Made by a program: the position numbers and the translations under genes. Below are positions 24,601 through 36,659 of a DNA stretch of 64,000 nt, one piece after another. Where the stretch lies: assembly GCF_958450345.1 (NCBI RefSeq), contig NC_088782.1:5527501-5591500 (forward strand), in the 5' to 3' direction. Position 1 is the stretch's first letter. Every line of letters begins with the position of its first letter. The notes below the pieces were generated by a model. That model saw only the letters and a program-made list of their open reading frames with translations, did not search any database and had not been told where the DNA came from. This stretch comes from Calliphora vicina. Its lineage: Eukaryota > Arthropoda > Insecta > Diptera > Calliphoridae.

Positions 24601-24825
24601 TAATCTCGTAATAATATTTATCAATTTTTAAATCCATATTTGATTTAAGCGAGGACATCTGCGCATTTTTCTGGCAAAATTTAATTTCGGAATTTGTACA
24701 ATAACAGTTTATTGTCATGGAAAGTTTTTAATAAAAACTAAAATAATAAATTTTGGTTTATATGTTTATTTAAGAACATTTATTTTTGTTAATTTGATAT
24801 TGATACGTTCAGTATTTCTAATTAA

Positions 24826-25567
24826 CCCAATAAGCATTTTTACTGGAATTCAAGTTAAAAGCAAGTGTAATTGAAGCCTTAAATTGTAGTCAGGCAATTG
24901 AATTACAATTGTATTACAATTTATTTCAATAGCATTCTCCAGTCAGAAGGAAACATAAATTCAAGCCAAATTTTTTTTGTTTGAAATATATTTAATTTTT
25001 CAAGTTTAAAACATAATTATCCAATAAGCATTTTTGCTGGAATTCAAATGTAAAACACGTTGAATTCCAATCATACATTCAAACTTGAAGGGTTGAAATA
25101 CAGTTGTATTACACTTGATTTCAATAGCATTCTCTAGTGAAAAGGAAACTTGAATTCAAGTCGAAAATTACAGTTTTAATACAGTTGAATGCCAGCACTG
25201 AATTGAAATAAAATTCAAGTAGAAATAATAATTAAATTCAAGCTTTGAAATACAGTTTATTTAATGTATAATTCAAGTCGAAAAAGTACTTGAATTCAAG
25301 CTTCCCAATAAGCATTTTTACAGGAATTCAAGTTGAAAGAAAGTTTAATTCAAGCCTTGAATTATAGTCAAGCTTGTATTACACTTTATTTCAATAGCAT
25401 TCTCCAGTAAAAAGGAAACAAAAATTCAAGCCATAAGTTTTTGGTTTGAAAAATAAATAAATTTTCAAATATTTTTCATGTTTAAAGTATAATTACATTT
25501 GCATTCAAGTCAAATTCCAACAAAATGTTCAAGTGCTTGAAATTTTGAGGCTTTGGTGCTTACTGGG
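24826..25567. repeat. Cluster of CCCARTAAGCA repeat units
   Basis: The cluster opens CCCAATAAGCATTTTTACTG and closes TTTGGTGCTTACTGGG, the complementary end. Two further internal unit starts lie near 25,021 and 25,303. Units share TTTCAATAGCATTCTCCAGT and alternating TTCAAG/CTTGAA words. Related pieces are at 26,030-26,350 and 10,905-11,130. It is non-coding. Confidence 0.75.
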
Positions 25568-26029
25568 TTTAATCTGTTTTTATTTTGATTGTTTTTTTTA
25601 AATATAAATTAAAAAGTTTTAAGTTATAAAAAACAAAGGGCCAGTTGATGATTAGTTAATAATGAATGTAAAATAACTTCTATAAATAAATTTGATCTTA
25701 ATTTAAGATAGGTACATAATTTGAAAAACTCGTCTTCGTTTAAACTTCATAGATTTGTTCTTGAAAGCTTGTTTATTAATATTTATCCAGGAACCTATTC
25801 ATTTTCGACCATTTGTGAGCATTAGATGAATATATTGCATTCTGTGATATGGAGAAACAATTTGTTATTCATTTGAAATTGCTATTACCATTTTACTCAC
25901 TGTTTTGTTTTGACGGAAAACTTGCTTATTTATTTTTTATTGTTTGTGCAGCTGTCCAGTTTTTTGTAGATTGATTTTAATTGTTTTTTACAAAATTTAT
26001 CAATATTTATAATTTGTTTGACAAAAAAG
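25568..26029. other. Intron 1, no gene recognised
   Basis: AT-rich; nothing supported. Confidence 0.5.
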
Positions 26030-26350
26030 AAAAATTTTAAAATATGTTTAAACATTTTATGACTTGAAAAGTACTTGAAAAAGGGGCTGAAATTCAAGTT
26101 GAATTCCAATTTAATTTCCAATACTTGAATTTCAATTTATTGGGTGCTTATTGGGATATTTATTATTTGTTTGACAAAAAAGAAAAATTTTAAAATATGT
26201 TCAAACATTTTATGACTTGAAAAGTACTTGAAAAAGGGGCTTATATTAAAGTTGAATTCCAATTAAATTTCCAATACTTGAATATTTATTGGGTGCTTAT
26301 TGGGTATATTTACAAGATCTTGAATTTTTGAGGGTTTGGTGCTTACTGGG
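26030..26350. repeat. CCCARTAAGCA repeats, direct duplicate
   Basis: A segment from TTTGTTTGACAAAAAAGAAA through ACTTGAAAAAGGGGCT to TTGGGTGCTTATTGGG occurs twice in succession with few changes (ends near 26,154 and 26,302). A third end, GGTGCTTACTGGG, follows. Confidence 0.7.
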
Positions 26351-27407
26351 AACTGATAATTTAAAATATCTTACGAATTTGTTTGATTTTATTCATTAAA
26401 TACAATTTAATTTATCTGAAAATATATTTTCTATTTGATCTATAAAAATCAATACCCCTTTCATAACATAACGCGCAAAAACAAAAATTGTTCTATAGAT
26501 AATTTTGTAAAATTTCCCAAAAACTGCAGCATGTTTATTCATGATTTATTTTGTTTCTAAAACGATCAACCTTATTGTACATATAGTATTGTTTATGCAG
26601 TAGTATATTTCATTTTAAATTTGAATTAAGAACATAATACACTTCTGTGCATATGAACAAATGTATGTATAACTATCTAAAAAATTTAAATAGATTTTTT
26701 TTGTTTTCAATTTTATTTTGTTGGGAGGTTTTGTCTGTGTGACTTCATTAGTTTGCATTCATAACACTGAATTTAAATTAAATATGTAAACTTGAGAATA
26801 AAATTATAATTTTTACATTCATTTCTAACAGCAAAAGTTATTCATTGCTGAGCTTATAGTGAGTGGTTAAATTATATTAATTTACTTGACAGTAGTTTAC
26901 AAAAAAAAAAAAAACTAAATAAAACTTGTCAAGTTAAATACAAATAATGATTTGTGGTTGTAATTGTATGTATAAAAGTACAAGGAAACATTTTTATTAC
27001 ATAACTATTGTTATTAACAAAAACTAATTATATGATTATTGTCGTTAGATAAATAACCATAATTTTTTTTATTTAAATTAATAACAACTTGTCATTTTAC
27101 CACTTGTTTAATATAAATCATAATTTCGTTTTCTAAGACATACAAAAATAATTCACGGTAAAAGTCATAAATAAAAATCTATTTTAATAATGCTTATGAA
27201 TATTTAAAAAGGCCTTGTAAAATCGTCATAGAATATGTCTCTGTCTAGAAATAAAGTTATATAAAACCTATCATCAATATACCTACAAATATGCTGATGA
27301 TGTTCTATACAAATAATATCTAAAAGTTTATTTTATTAAAAGATATAATCAAAATATATGTGCTATGATTAACCCTTGATGAACCAGTTCAAAAAACATA
27401 AAAAAAA
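26351..27407. other. Intron 1, no gene recognised
   Basis: AT-rich DNA with a poly-A run near 26,900. Nothing supported. Confidence 0.55.
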
Positions 27408-27631
27408 CAACAGGTTTTGTTGCCAATCATATGATTCTACTTTAGTGACTGAATTTTACAGTTGTGTCTACAAAATTTTAGAATGGGTAACAAAAGTTTG
27501 GTTGCTTCAACCGAAACTCTTCTTTATCAACTGACTTTCTGTTCATAGAACCAATATATTCTATGGGAGCAACCGAATCTATCGATTGGCAACAAATTCG
27601 GTTGCTATTATGAATCTGTTTTCTCTGCGTA
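27408..27631. mobile_element. MITE (…AACAGATTC family), copy 1, left end eroded
   Basis: It matches 41,905-42,154: GTTGCCAATC, TCTTCTTTATCAACTGACTT and the right end CTGTTTTCTCTGCGTA are shared. Words GGTTGC and GCAACC occur in inverted arrangement. It is non-coding. Confidence 0.7.
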
Positions 27632-28339
27632 CTTTAAAGAATCTTTAATACATATTTCTAAGTATAACAAACACAATTTTTTCAATTTAAATTACAATAT
27701 TTTCTTACAGCAAATGTACATACATATACATGCAAAAATGTACATTTTATTTCAAATAAATCTATTTAAAGTATTTCGCATTAAAAGTCATCATAAAGTA
27801 GTTCAATTATAATTAAAATATCTGCAGGCAATAATATTGTATGTTTGAGTTGTCTGTGTTTATTATAAAGGTACCAATGTATACATATGCCACATGTAGG
27901 CATATTTATTATACAACTGGGTTGCATATAGCAAATGCCAAAATGGTAAAAATGTAGTCATGATGATGTTGATGATGATGAGGTTTTTTGGATTTACATG
28001 TCAGAGAAACCTTTAACATTTTGCCACACAATATGAAAATAAACGACTATACTTGAAATACACAATGTCAAAAGGTTAAAGTGCAACATAAACTAACATA
28101 ACAACAACAGCAAAGTATAGAAGCCATTATATTGTGCAATTACCTATACGTATACTCTTTCACACACACACACAGATCTATACATGCATACATACATATG
28201 TATATGTAATTGAATACATGTGCAACATTAAACACATACATACATAAATACTGTATATACTGGCACATATTCCTCTAAATGCACATCACTTTTTTGAAAC
28301 AACTTTATCGGTTATATGTTATATGAAAAAAGTTATTTT
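27632..28339. other. Intron 1, no gene; CA/TG microsatellites
   Basis: GAT and CA/CATA simple repeats near 27,958-27,980 and 28,165-28,205. Nothing else supported. Confidence 0.55.
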
Positions 28340-28896
28340 ATAACAGTTATTTTGTGACTTTAAAAATAAAAAATTATCTAAAACAGTTATTATTCAACGT
28401 CAAAATAATGATTCGCATGAAACTCTTCAAGAGTTCTAAATAGCCCTCTTAAAAAAAACTCATTTTAGGACATTTATTTTTTCCTTCAGAAAAAATCTGA
28501 ATTGAGGAGTTTTATTTTTTTTTGTCATAAAATAAAACTCATTTGAGGAGTTTTATTTTTCCTGACAGAAAATAAAACTCATTTTATGTAAATTGACTCC
28601 TATAGCTTGTCGCTGGTCAGATCATTACAATTTGTAAAGCAACTTGCATTGCAATTGAATAAATTGTCATTAAAATAAAATCAAGTGGGATTTTAATTTA
28701 TTATTGTTAGATTACTATTATCAAATTGTTGTTGTTTTTTTCATTTATCAGATAGAAGACTCAATAAAGAAAGAATAAGTAGAAAATAAACGAAAAGAGT
28801 TTAATTTTCTGATGGGAAAAATAAAACTCCTCAAATGACTTTAATTTCATGACGGAAATAATAAAACTACTCAAATGAGTTCTTTTTTCTGATGGG

Positions 28897-29922
28897 CAGT
28901 GTTTATAAACCTGTTAACCGAAAATCTGGTTTATCTTCGAAATCTCGGTTTTTTGCGAACCGGTTTTTATCACTCGGTTAACCGGTTTTTAAAATTTAGG
29001 ACTAAAATTAATAAATCTCATGTTTTTGCGCATTTTTAATATTCATTGTAGGTCTGTTTTGAAACCTAAACTGCTGATTTACAATACAAACCTCTTTAGA
29101 TTAATATTTTTAAGAATTACAATGATTCTAAATAGTAGAGGACGATGATTTTACTTAAAAATTTGTTTGCACATAATGAAACCATTAAAAATTAAAATTA
29201 AATTCCGCATAATTCTATAAGTTTAGGCTAAATCTTACAACTGATTCATTAAAAACTTTGTGATGATTTTAACAAAAGTTAATTAACTTGACTTCTTTAG
29301 AGTGTTTTGTTCTTAAAATTTTAATTTATTATTCATTTCGGTAGCTTTTCAGAAATACTACAGGAGAGACAAAAATCGTTCTAAAATCCATTATTTGAAA
29401 TATTTTTGAAATCTGATAATGGAGTTTTATTAATTATTTGGTATGATTTATAATGACAAATAATCACAGCTAAGAAGAAGTGCGTTTGCATGTTATAAGT
29501 CCTTTTTAGGGACTTGTAACATTTCCTGTTTCATAAAAAATTGATTTTCATTTTTAATTTAATGAATTAACGAATAATTAAAACAAGTATTATATATTTA
29601 GTAACATATTTAATAAATAAAGTCAAATGGAATTGAGTATAAATATTATTTATACTCAATTCCATTTGACTGCGATAATAATTTGGAAATGTTTACAAAA
29701 TAAAATGGACTTAGCACTTTTGCATATTAGTTAATTAATATTAACCATTCCTGACTACTAAAAACTAAAAATTTTAAAGCTGTGTATACTGTATTGGATA
29801 CATATATGACGGTTAACCGGTTTTTTCGATGTCGGTTAACCGAAAAACCGGCTTTTTAAAAAGGCCAATTTTCGGTTAACCGACAAACCGGTTTTTTAAA
29901 AAGTCGGTTTTATTAAACACTA
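28897..29922. mobile_element. Non-autonomous hAT element, 1,026 bp, 8-bp target duplication
   Basis: The element starts CAGTGTTTATAAACC and ends with the complement of TAGTGTTTAATAAAACC, and is flanked by an exact 8-bp duplication CTGATGGG (28889-28896 and 29923-29930). Both ends are packed with GGTTAACCG words. 8-bp duplications with YAGTG-type ends indicate the hAT superfamily. No transposase is legible inside. The exact duplication suggests moderate age at most. Confidence 0.9.
29621..29671. repeat. Perfect 24-bp hairpin with 3-nt loop
   Basis: AGTCAAATGGAATTGAGTAT plus AAAT (29621-29644) is followed by ATT and then the exact complement (29648-29671). It lies inside the hAT element above. 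Confidence 0.95.
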
Positions 29923-30576
29923 CTGATGGGAAAAATAAAACTCCTCATATTAGTTTTTTTATGACGGCTATTTCAAACTCTATTTAAGAGTTTCATGCGA
30001 ACTTTTATTTTTACGTTGAAAAATAACTGTTAACTGTGGAATTGAGATAATTTTTTAAATATCACCATAGATTCGGAAAGAGCACGTCAATACAAATATA
30101 TTGGTATATAAAGTATAGGGCTCTGTTGACTCTAATATAGAGATTTTTGATTTCGAATTTTCTGGATAACCGTTATTTGCGGTCCCTGGTATTAACAAAA
30201 TAGAGTTTTCTTTTCTGACACAAAATCTTGCCAACATATTTTTGAATCATTGATTGAAGGTTATTCATAACCTCATAATGCATTAAATTGTTAGCGATCA
30301 TAAAATAACAAAAATCATTGCCTAGGTATTTACTAGGGTATTCAAATTATATGGTTTTTCTCTTGTTCGAATAAAACGAATAATTCGAATAATTTAAATT
30401 TTAAAATTAATCGAAATATTCGAATAACTTAAATTTTGTTAAAAAAGTAAAGAATGAAGTTTTCATGTAGGTTTTTTAATATTTTATTGTTAAAGAAAAA
30501 CAAAAAATTACGTTAAAGTTAACAATTCAAGTATTGCTAATGTTAAAAAACATTCGAAAACAAAGTTCATCATTAA

Positions 30577-30837
30577 CCCTCCGTTGCTCGCAATTGATCT
30601 GGTTGATACAGGCAAACATTTTTTCATTGAAAATTGTTTTAATCACCCTATATTTTAAGCTATTTTTTTACTGCAATTTTTTTGTATTACTCTTTTAAAT
30701 ATGTTGCATTTAATATTGTTTTTATGTTTTCGAAATAAAAAGTGAAGAGATTATTTTCAAACGCGCCTTTTTTTATTGATATCAATTTGATACATTGCGA
30801 CTAGTATCGATTGAAAATGATTGTGACTAACGGAGGG
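30577..30837. mobile_element. piggyBac-type MITE, 261 bp, TTAA target duplication
   Basis: The ends CCCTCCGTTGCTCGCAAT and, in complement, CCCTCCGTTAGTCACAAT are flanked by TTAA at 30573-30576 and 30838-30841. TTAA duplication with CCC-starting ends is the piggyBac pattern. The same position in hAT relic C (45834-45837) has a single TTAA with no insert. Confidence 0.88.
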
Positions 30838-31377
30838 TTAAATTTTCATCAGAAATATTCTACAATCTACAAAACAATTGACTAGCAAACTCATTAGTTT
30901 CCGTTTTGGAGCTATGCTTTAAAAAAACTTGAGCTAGTTGATCCTGAATTCAAGTACAATATAAATGTATTAAGAACATTTTTAAGTCATTCATTAATTC
31001 GGATTTTAAACTAATTCTTTAGTTAATGATTCACTTTTTCTAAATTATTTATAACAAATTGTATTTTACCATCAAGCTCTATCAACGTTACCGAATCTTT
31101 GCTTAATCAAGTGGTCTTAGGGAATTACACAAATCTGTCCAAAGTTTGATATCATTGTCAGTGAACGGGCTAATTTGAAGTCAGACGAACTCCATGCTTT
31201 TCTTGCAACAAAACGTAAGTTTGCAATAATTTGTGTTTATCATTAATATATATTTTAAAGCCATGGCCTTTGTCTATTTCAATATCACTTTCGACCACAT
31301 TTTCAAAATCACATTCGCCATCCCTTTGAACACCACATTAATCTAAGTTATTATTTTGATTATTAATTGCGATTCTG

Positions 31378-31650
31378 CTAATATTTCGCGAGCGTATATT
31401 CATGTTGTGACGCTAAAATTTCTTTTTTTGAGTAAATAAAAAATATTTTATTCGTAAATTTTATTTTCATTGGTTCACGTCCTAAACTAAACTTTTTAAA
31501 AGACTTGTTTATAGAATTGAAACTTCTTGCAGTAATATTTATATATTTATAGAAGGAGCTATCGGACCACTCATCTACAGTGATCGAAAGACTCCCTTTA
31601 TCTTTAGTTATTTGTAGAATTTCAGAAACAATATAATTTTTGCTTTTCAA
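31378..31650 (-). pseudogene. hAT transposase fragment in element B
   Basis: The minus-strand frame contains QITKDKGSLSITVDEWSD followed by SSFYKYINITARSFNS. This fits the hAT catalytic region around the first Asp (the pattern L-x-x-D-x-W-T/S … Y-x-x-I/V-T). The frame ends shortly after and no complete transposase (usually 500-650 residues) can be assembled. A homologous fragment in relic C differs at few residues. Identification rests on the motif and on the hAT-type ends and target duplication. Confidence 0.75.
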
Positions 31651-31734
31651 AAGCTGAGGGTTCCATTAAGGTTTAATTTCCATTTTTAAGTTGTTATTAT
31701 AAATACTAATATAAACATTTCGCTATATTTCCAT

Positions 31735-32600
31735 TAAAAATTGCAGGTATTGAAAAATTTGACATTTGAACTTCACGATTTAACGTTTTCTAATTTTAGT
31801 AAAACTTTCATAGTATCTTTACAGTTATCTGTACTTTAATATTCTGAATAGTTTCTACTTAAAATTCATAACAGTAAGAAAATTGAGAACATTCGCCAAA
31901 ATATTGCCAAATAATTTATTTTTCTCCAAAAATTACAAAATTTAAATCGCATGAACGGAAAAACTGTAAGAGATATATGTATTATTTTTTATACTTTTAT
32001 TTCCTATTATATTCTCAAGAAATTCCAAATGAGATGATCAAAAAAATTCTTAAATTTGTTTAACAAAATTTTTAAATATTAAAATGGAGTTTTGAAAAAA
32101 ATATTTTTTCATACATTTGCACCGAAAAAAAGTTCGTTTCAGAAATCGGCAACGGAAATTGGGAACGAAACGGCACCGATTAGTAACGGAAAACCTGTCA
32201 TTTGAGGCCGGAACGAAAACAACTTCAAGTAGGTTGTTTTCGGTGCTGTAGGAACGAAGTTATTTTAATTATTTTTTTATTTCAAATTTAAAGAAAATCA
32301 AAATGTAAAAAAAATTAATTTTCTTTATTAGAAGAGGAAAAAAATAATAGACTTTGTCAAAATTAAAAAATAATGTCGTTTCTGTTTTATGCCGCAACGC
32401 ACCTAACTGAAACGAAAACAATTCAGAAACGAGACGATGACGAACACCAATGTTTTTCAGTTTTAGTTTTCGTTATTGGCGCCGATTACGGTGTATGCGG
32501 AAACCCAGCTTTAACGGTATCCTACGAAGCCAAAAACTCATATACAGGTAAATATGGTTATAGTTTAAGTAAAAATTAAAAACTTTTACTATGACCCACC
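31735..32600. repeat. Family-D-related segment inside hAT element B
   Basis: The first part (TTCACGATTTAACGTTTTCT, then ATTCTGAATAGTTTCTACTT) is the complement of 14,660-14,940. The last part (CAAAAACTCATATACAGGTA … GACCCACCCTAATG) matches the end of the family at 10,360 and 14,550. Novel sequence at about 32,100-32,500 separates them. Confidence 0.55.
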
Positions 32601-32732
32601 CTAATGTACATATATTCGTTTTATTCGATTATTCTACATAAAATTGTTCGAATTAGTCGTTATTTGAAAATGGAAATTTTTAAATTGTTCGAAAAGAAAA
32701 AAAGAACGATCATTAACCGAATGAATACCCTA

Positions 32733-34757
32733 GTATTTACTTATATATACGTAACGGTATTTTAGCGGTACCGGTAATTGGTAGCTTAACGGTAATTGAG
32801 CTGAAAGAGTATTTTAGGGGTAATGGTAGTTAACCTTGATTTAAAGTGAATTCAGTAAAGATTTAAAGAACAAATTTGTAACACCTTAACTTATATTTTA
32901 AGCTCATCTTTTGAAAGTTGTTTAAAAAAAGTAATGTGCGTTTATAGCAACATGCACCAGTGTACATGCAAGAAACAATGACATAGTCATATAATATCGA
33001 GTTTTTGTTTTCTTTAATCTAATCTATTCAGATTGAAAACAAAACCAAAGCAGAAAATAAAGAGGAAAAACTGTTTTCTTGTCATCAGATGTCTGTCTGT
33101 CTGAAAATATTTTCATATTCATATTAAAAAAAAAAAACATGTTGCCCTGAAAAATTATTGATAAATGATAGCATTTCATATCCAGCTGTGTGTGTATATC
33201 AGTGTTTACATTATTATTTTTTCTTCATACGCCCAGCTGTGAAGTGCTGGTATCTCTCAGAAAACATCATCAACATCGTCCTTTGCTTCTTGTTCTGCTT
33301 CTGCTTCCGTTTCTGCTTCTTCATCAAGATGTAGCAGGCTCTTTTTGGTTTTTTGCTCTACTGGCTGCTTAGTTGCTTTAAACATTTTATACATTTACGA
33401 GTGCTAGTTTTGTTGTTGTTTTTTTTATTATTATTATTTCTTTGGGATTTTTTTTTATTTTTTTCTTGTGGTTTGGTTTGTTTGGGTTTGTGTTGTTTTC
33501 TGTTCTTCTGCTCAAAAGCCATCTCAATTTTCCCTGTTGGCATTGTCAGCCACAATTTAATGCAAAATGAAACCCACAACTCTTGACGTCTTAAGTGTCA
33601 TTGTGTTAAAATTGTTGTTTTACAATGAGTATGATTGAAAATGTTCAAGATGTTTGATTATCTTTAGAGTGAACTAAAAAAAAAAACAAAATGTTATACA
33701 AAAAAGAAACTGAAGTAGTATTGAAAATGAACAAAATAAAATGCATAATAAGAATATAAATATTAAGCCTTTTAATGAGCTTGAGGTAGGGTAAAATATA
33801 AAAAAATAATTTACACAAAATTAACATAAATAGCTTTAGTTAATAGATATTGTGTTTTTTTATTTCACTAGCTTTAACTAAATATCATAATTTAAAGTAG
33901 CAAATCATATTCCATTTAAGTTCTTTAAGTAAATCCTTAATTAAAGCAGTATTTTAAAGGGCCTAATATTTCTTATTATAAGCGAAAATTATGCACTCGA
34001 TGTTCATTCAGGATTGGTTTATTTATAGGGTTCTCATATTTTCTAGGGTTGTCAATTATTCGAGTGTTTTTTTATTCCATGTCTATTGGAGCTACTTCAA
34101 CCTTCCATAGGTCCTGAATAGTTAATCCAAATCGTTTTCAAATCGAAATTCCCAATGTAACTAACTTAAAATAACATTATGTATTTGCTTCTCGAAAATA
34201 GATTTCTTCGAAATTTGTATTTATTTAATTTTTTTAATATTAACTTGAAAATTAATTTATACATGCATTCGACTATTATTTACTAAATAGAATTTTACAA
34301 ATTTTTTTAAAATTTTATTAATTTTAACATTTGGACATACATATGTTTACCCAGTTGTTTTTATTATTTGTTTTTCGGATTTAGTTTTAATAGAATCGCA
34401 ATCTATACCGAATTATCTTTCTAACAAGAAAATTAATTTGATTTCCGTAAAATGTTTCTATATTCTTATGGATATTCTTATGGATTCGATGTTAAATTCC
34501 ATATTAAACATAAGTTTGAAAAATTGTTTGAGCTGTTGAAATAATCTCAATATTATGCATACACCTGATGACAATGGAAAAATGTTTAAATCTGTTAAAA
34601 TAATTTCTAAATGAGCCAGTTTCCAAGTTTAAAATTTCCAAAAATAATTTCACTGTAGCTTCAGAATATAGGAGAATACATCCCAAAGCGGACAGAAAAA
34701 AGCACTTATCGGCTTTACTGCATAACTCCTAGAAAAGACTTTGCTTATTATTATATA
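32733..34757. other. Intron 1, no gene recognised
   Basis: Contains CTTCTG-type simple repeats at 33,285-33,330 and T-rich tracts at 33,405-33,470. Short frames on both strands at 33,353-33,586 are low-complexity. No exon found. Confidence 0.55.
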
Positions 34758-34986
34758 ACTAGTTGACCGCGCGGCTTCGCCCGGTGGCATTTACTAATGA
34801 TAGTTCTTCAAGTTTCTCCAACCCACATACACCTGCCTGCCCTTATTTATTTACAAATAAAATATCTAAATTTGTACTGCATACTTTAGGGGGCTTTTTT
34901 ATTACAGTTGACTGGACTCAAAAAAACCGTTTTTAGCCGGAATTTTTAATTTCGGACCATTTCATTTTTATATATATAGAAGATAT
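34758..34986 (+). repeat. Dispersed repeat family C, copy 3
   Basis: Begins ACTAGTTGACCGCGCGGCTT, contains AACCCACATACACCTGCCTG and ends TATATATATAGAAGATATTG. It is the cleanest 5' end of the family in the window. Confidence 0.75.
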
Positions 34987-35105
34987 TGTTAAGCTTTTAT
35001 ATTTTAAAACCAATGGTTTATTTCCTTTAAATAAACCGGATACTTTTGATTGCAATTAAAATACATTAAGTAGTTTAAAATTGGTAACAACTCTTTATTC
35101 ATTCT
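34987..35105 (-). mobile_element. LTR end fragment
   Basis: TGGTTTATTTCCTTTAAATA and AATTGGTAACAACTCTTTAT match, in complement, the last ~120 bp of the solo LTR at 15,241-15,809. It directly abuts the family-C copy. Confidence 0.65.
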
Positions 35106-35478
35106 AATATACACAACAACTGTTTAAATAGTCAATATGTAGAAGGGGTTTTGGTCAACAACATACATTTCTTTTAAAAAAAAATTAAATATGAGGTTTT
35201 TGAGTTATATGAATTCTATAACTGAAGAATTAAACTGGAATTTTTGAAAGAAATATTATTTTTTCATTAGAGTTTGCGGTTATTTTGATCCCAAATGTGT
35301 TTGAGGGTTAATTTCTATTTTTGGGCTTTTACTATCAAAGTTGTCAACTCTTCAGCTCAGACAATGGATAGATTTTGAATTAAAAATTGCTAGAAATGGC
35401 TAAAACCGAAAATAACTGAATACAAAATTCATAAATATTGTCTTTTTATTTAGTGAGATCGATTTAACTAATATATAA

Positions 35479-35725
35479 TTGGGGGATTTAAACGGTTTGC
35501 TATTAGGTCGTATTGTCATAATGTGGTAAAATATTTTTTAGTTTAAACAAATTCTTGTTGTGCTGCAAACAAAAAAAGTGTTATTTTATGACAAACCAAT
35601 AAACATAGTTCTAAAAGTCTTATTGGTTTAAAACTTTTTTGTTTGAAACCCAACAAAAATTTATTTAAACTAAAAAAATATTTTATGACAATACGACCTA
35701 ATAGGAGACCATTTGAATTCCCCAA
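35479..35725. mobile_element. MITE, 247 bp, TTGGGGGATT ends, copy 1
   Basis: The element is inverted almost throughout: GCTATTAGGTCGTATTGTCA on the left pairs with TGACAATACGACCTAATAGG on the right. The flanks ATATATAA and ATATATTA agree at 7 of 8 positions, suggesting an 8-bp target duplication. Copy 2 is at 44,436-44,678. It is non-coding. Confidence 0.8.
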
Positions 35726-36659
35726 ATATATTATATTTCTTACCACATTAAAAAATTGTAATTTCAATAAAAATGTATTCCTTTTTACAAACAAATTTCT
35801 AGGCTCTTATAAACAAAATCGGATCTATTATTGAAATGTAAAATTGATTTTTGAATATGTGTGATGTGTTTGCTTTGGAAACAATTTTGCAGCTTGTTTT
35901 CATAAAACCAATAATATTTTTTTAAAAAATACTGTTTCTTTGTCATTTGATAAAAAAAATATTGTTTAATTTTTTAAAAATTCGAAAAATGTTCGAGAAA
36001 TGTTTAAAATAGAAAGGGCTAGATTAAATGTAGCCAAATGGCTAAATTAAAATAAATAGCTAGATCTAGCCGAAAAATGGCTAAATTGGCAATATAGGTT
36101 AATATAATTAAGATATGTATATTTTTCTCAGGTTTCATAAATGTCGACTCAAAAATAAATAATATTTCGCTATAATTTTATTAGAAATTCAAAATATTGC
36201 AGAATTTTAACTTTGTCATTCACGACTTAAGAGTTAACGACGCACAGTGGCGCCATTAAGATAAAATGAGTGTTTGGAAATGGTTCTACGCCTTTCAGGG
36301 TTAGCAAATTTGAAATTTGTGGAAAAATCAATTTAATGGGAAAAGTAAAATAAAATATTTTTTAAAATTTTTTAATTTTTTATGTTTCTTTTTAAAGGTT
36401 TTTATTATTTAAAATTATTCCAGAAAAGCTTAAAAAAAATTTGTAAAAAAAATAGTTTTTGGTTGGTTTTTTGAGACCAGTCTTTTTTCAAAATTTTACC
36501 TCTAGCAAAAAATGGGGTAAGAACGGGCAGCTGGAAATTTTTGCTTGGAATAATCAAAGAACTTATTTTGAAAATATGGCAAATATAGAAATTTATAGTT
36601 ATTTTTTTATTTTCCTTCAAAGTTGAGAAATATTGAAAAAATGGATAGTTGGTAAATAT

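Larger units (their letters stand above)
28340..30020. mobile_element. DNA element with inverted ends (AACAGTTATTNTTCAACGT), host of a hAT insertion
   Basis: The left subterminal CAACGTCAAAATAATG then CGCATGAAACTCTT matches the complement of the right end (AAGAGTTTCATGCGAACTTT then ACGTTGAAAAATAACTGTT). The interior is rich in AATAAAACTC and GAGTTTTATT inverted words. A degenerate left end of the same family is at about 7,876-7,963. It is split by the hAT element at 28,897-29,922. Confidence 0.75.
30334..32732 (-). mobile_element. hAT element B, 2,399 bp, 8-bp target duplication GTATTTAC
   Basis: The ends are TAGGGTATTCA and its exact complement TGAATACCCTA, flanked by identical GTATTTAC at 30326-30333 and 32733-32740. 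Subterminal runs of ATTCGAATAA-type sequence lie at both ends. The interior holds a transposase relic (minus strand), a nested piggyBac-type MITE, and a segment of family D at about 31,735-32,600. This is the best-preserved member of a family that also includes relics A, C and D. Confidence 0.92.

Noticed and set aside
33190..33586. Overlapping frames on both strands with Leu/Phe-rich product
   Set aside because: Product of T-rich and CTT/CTG simple repeats in the intron.
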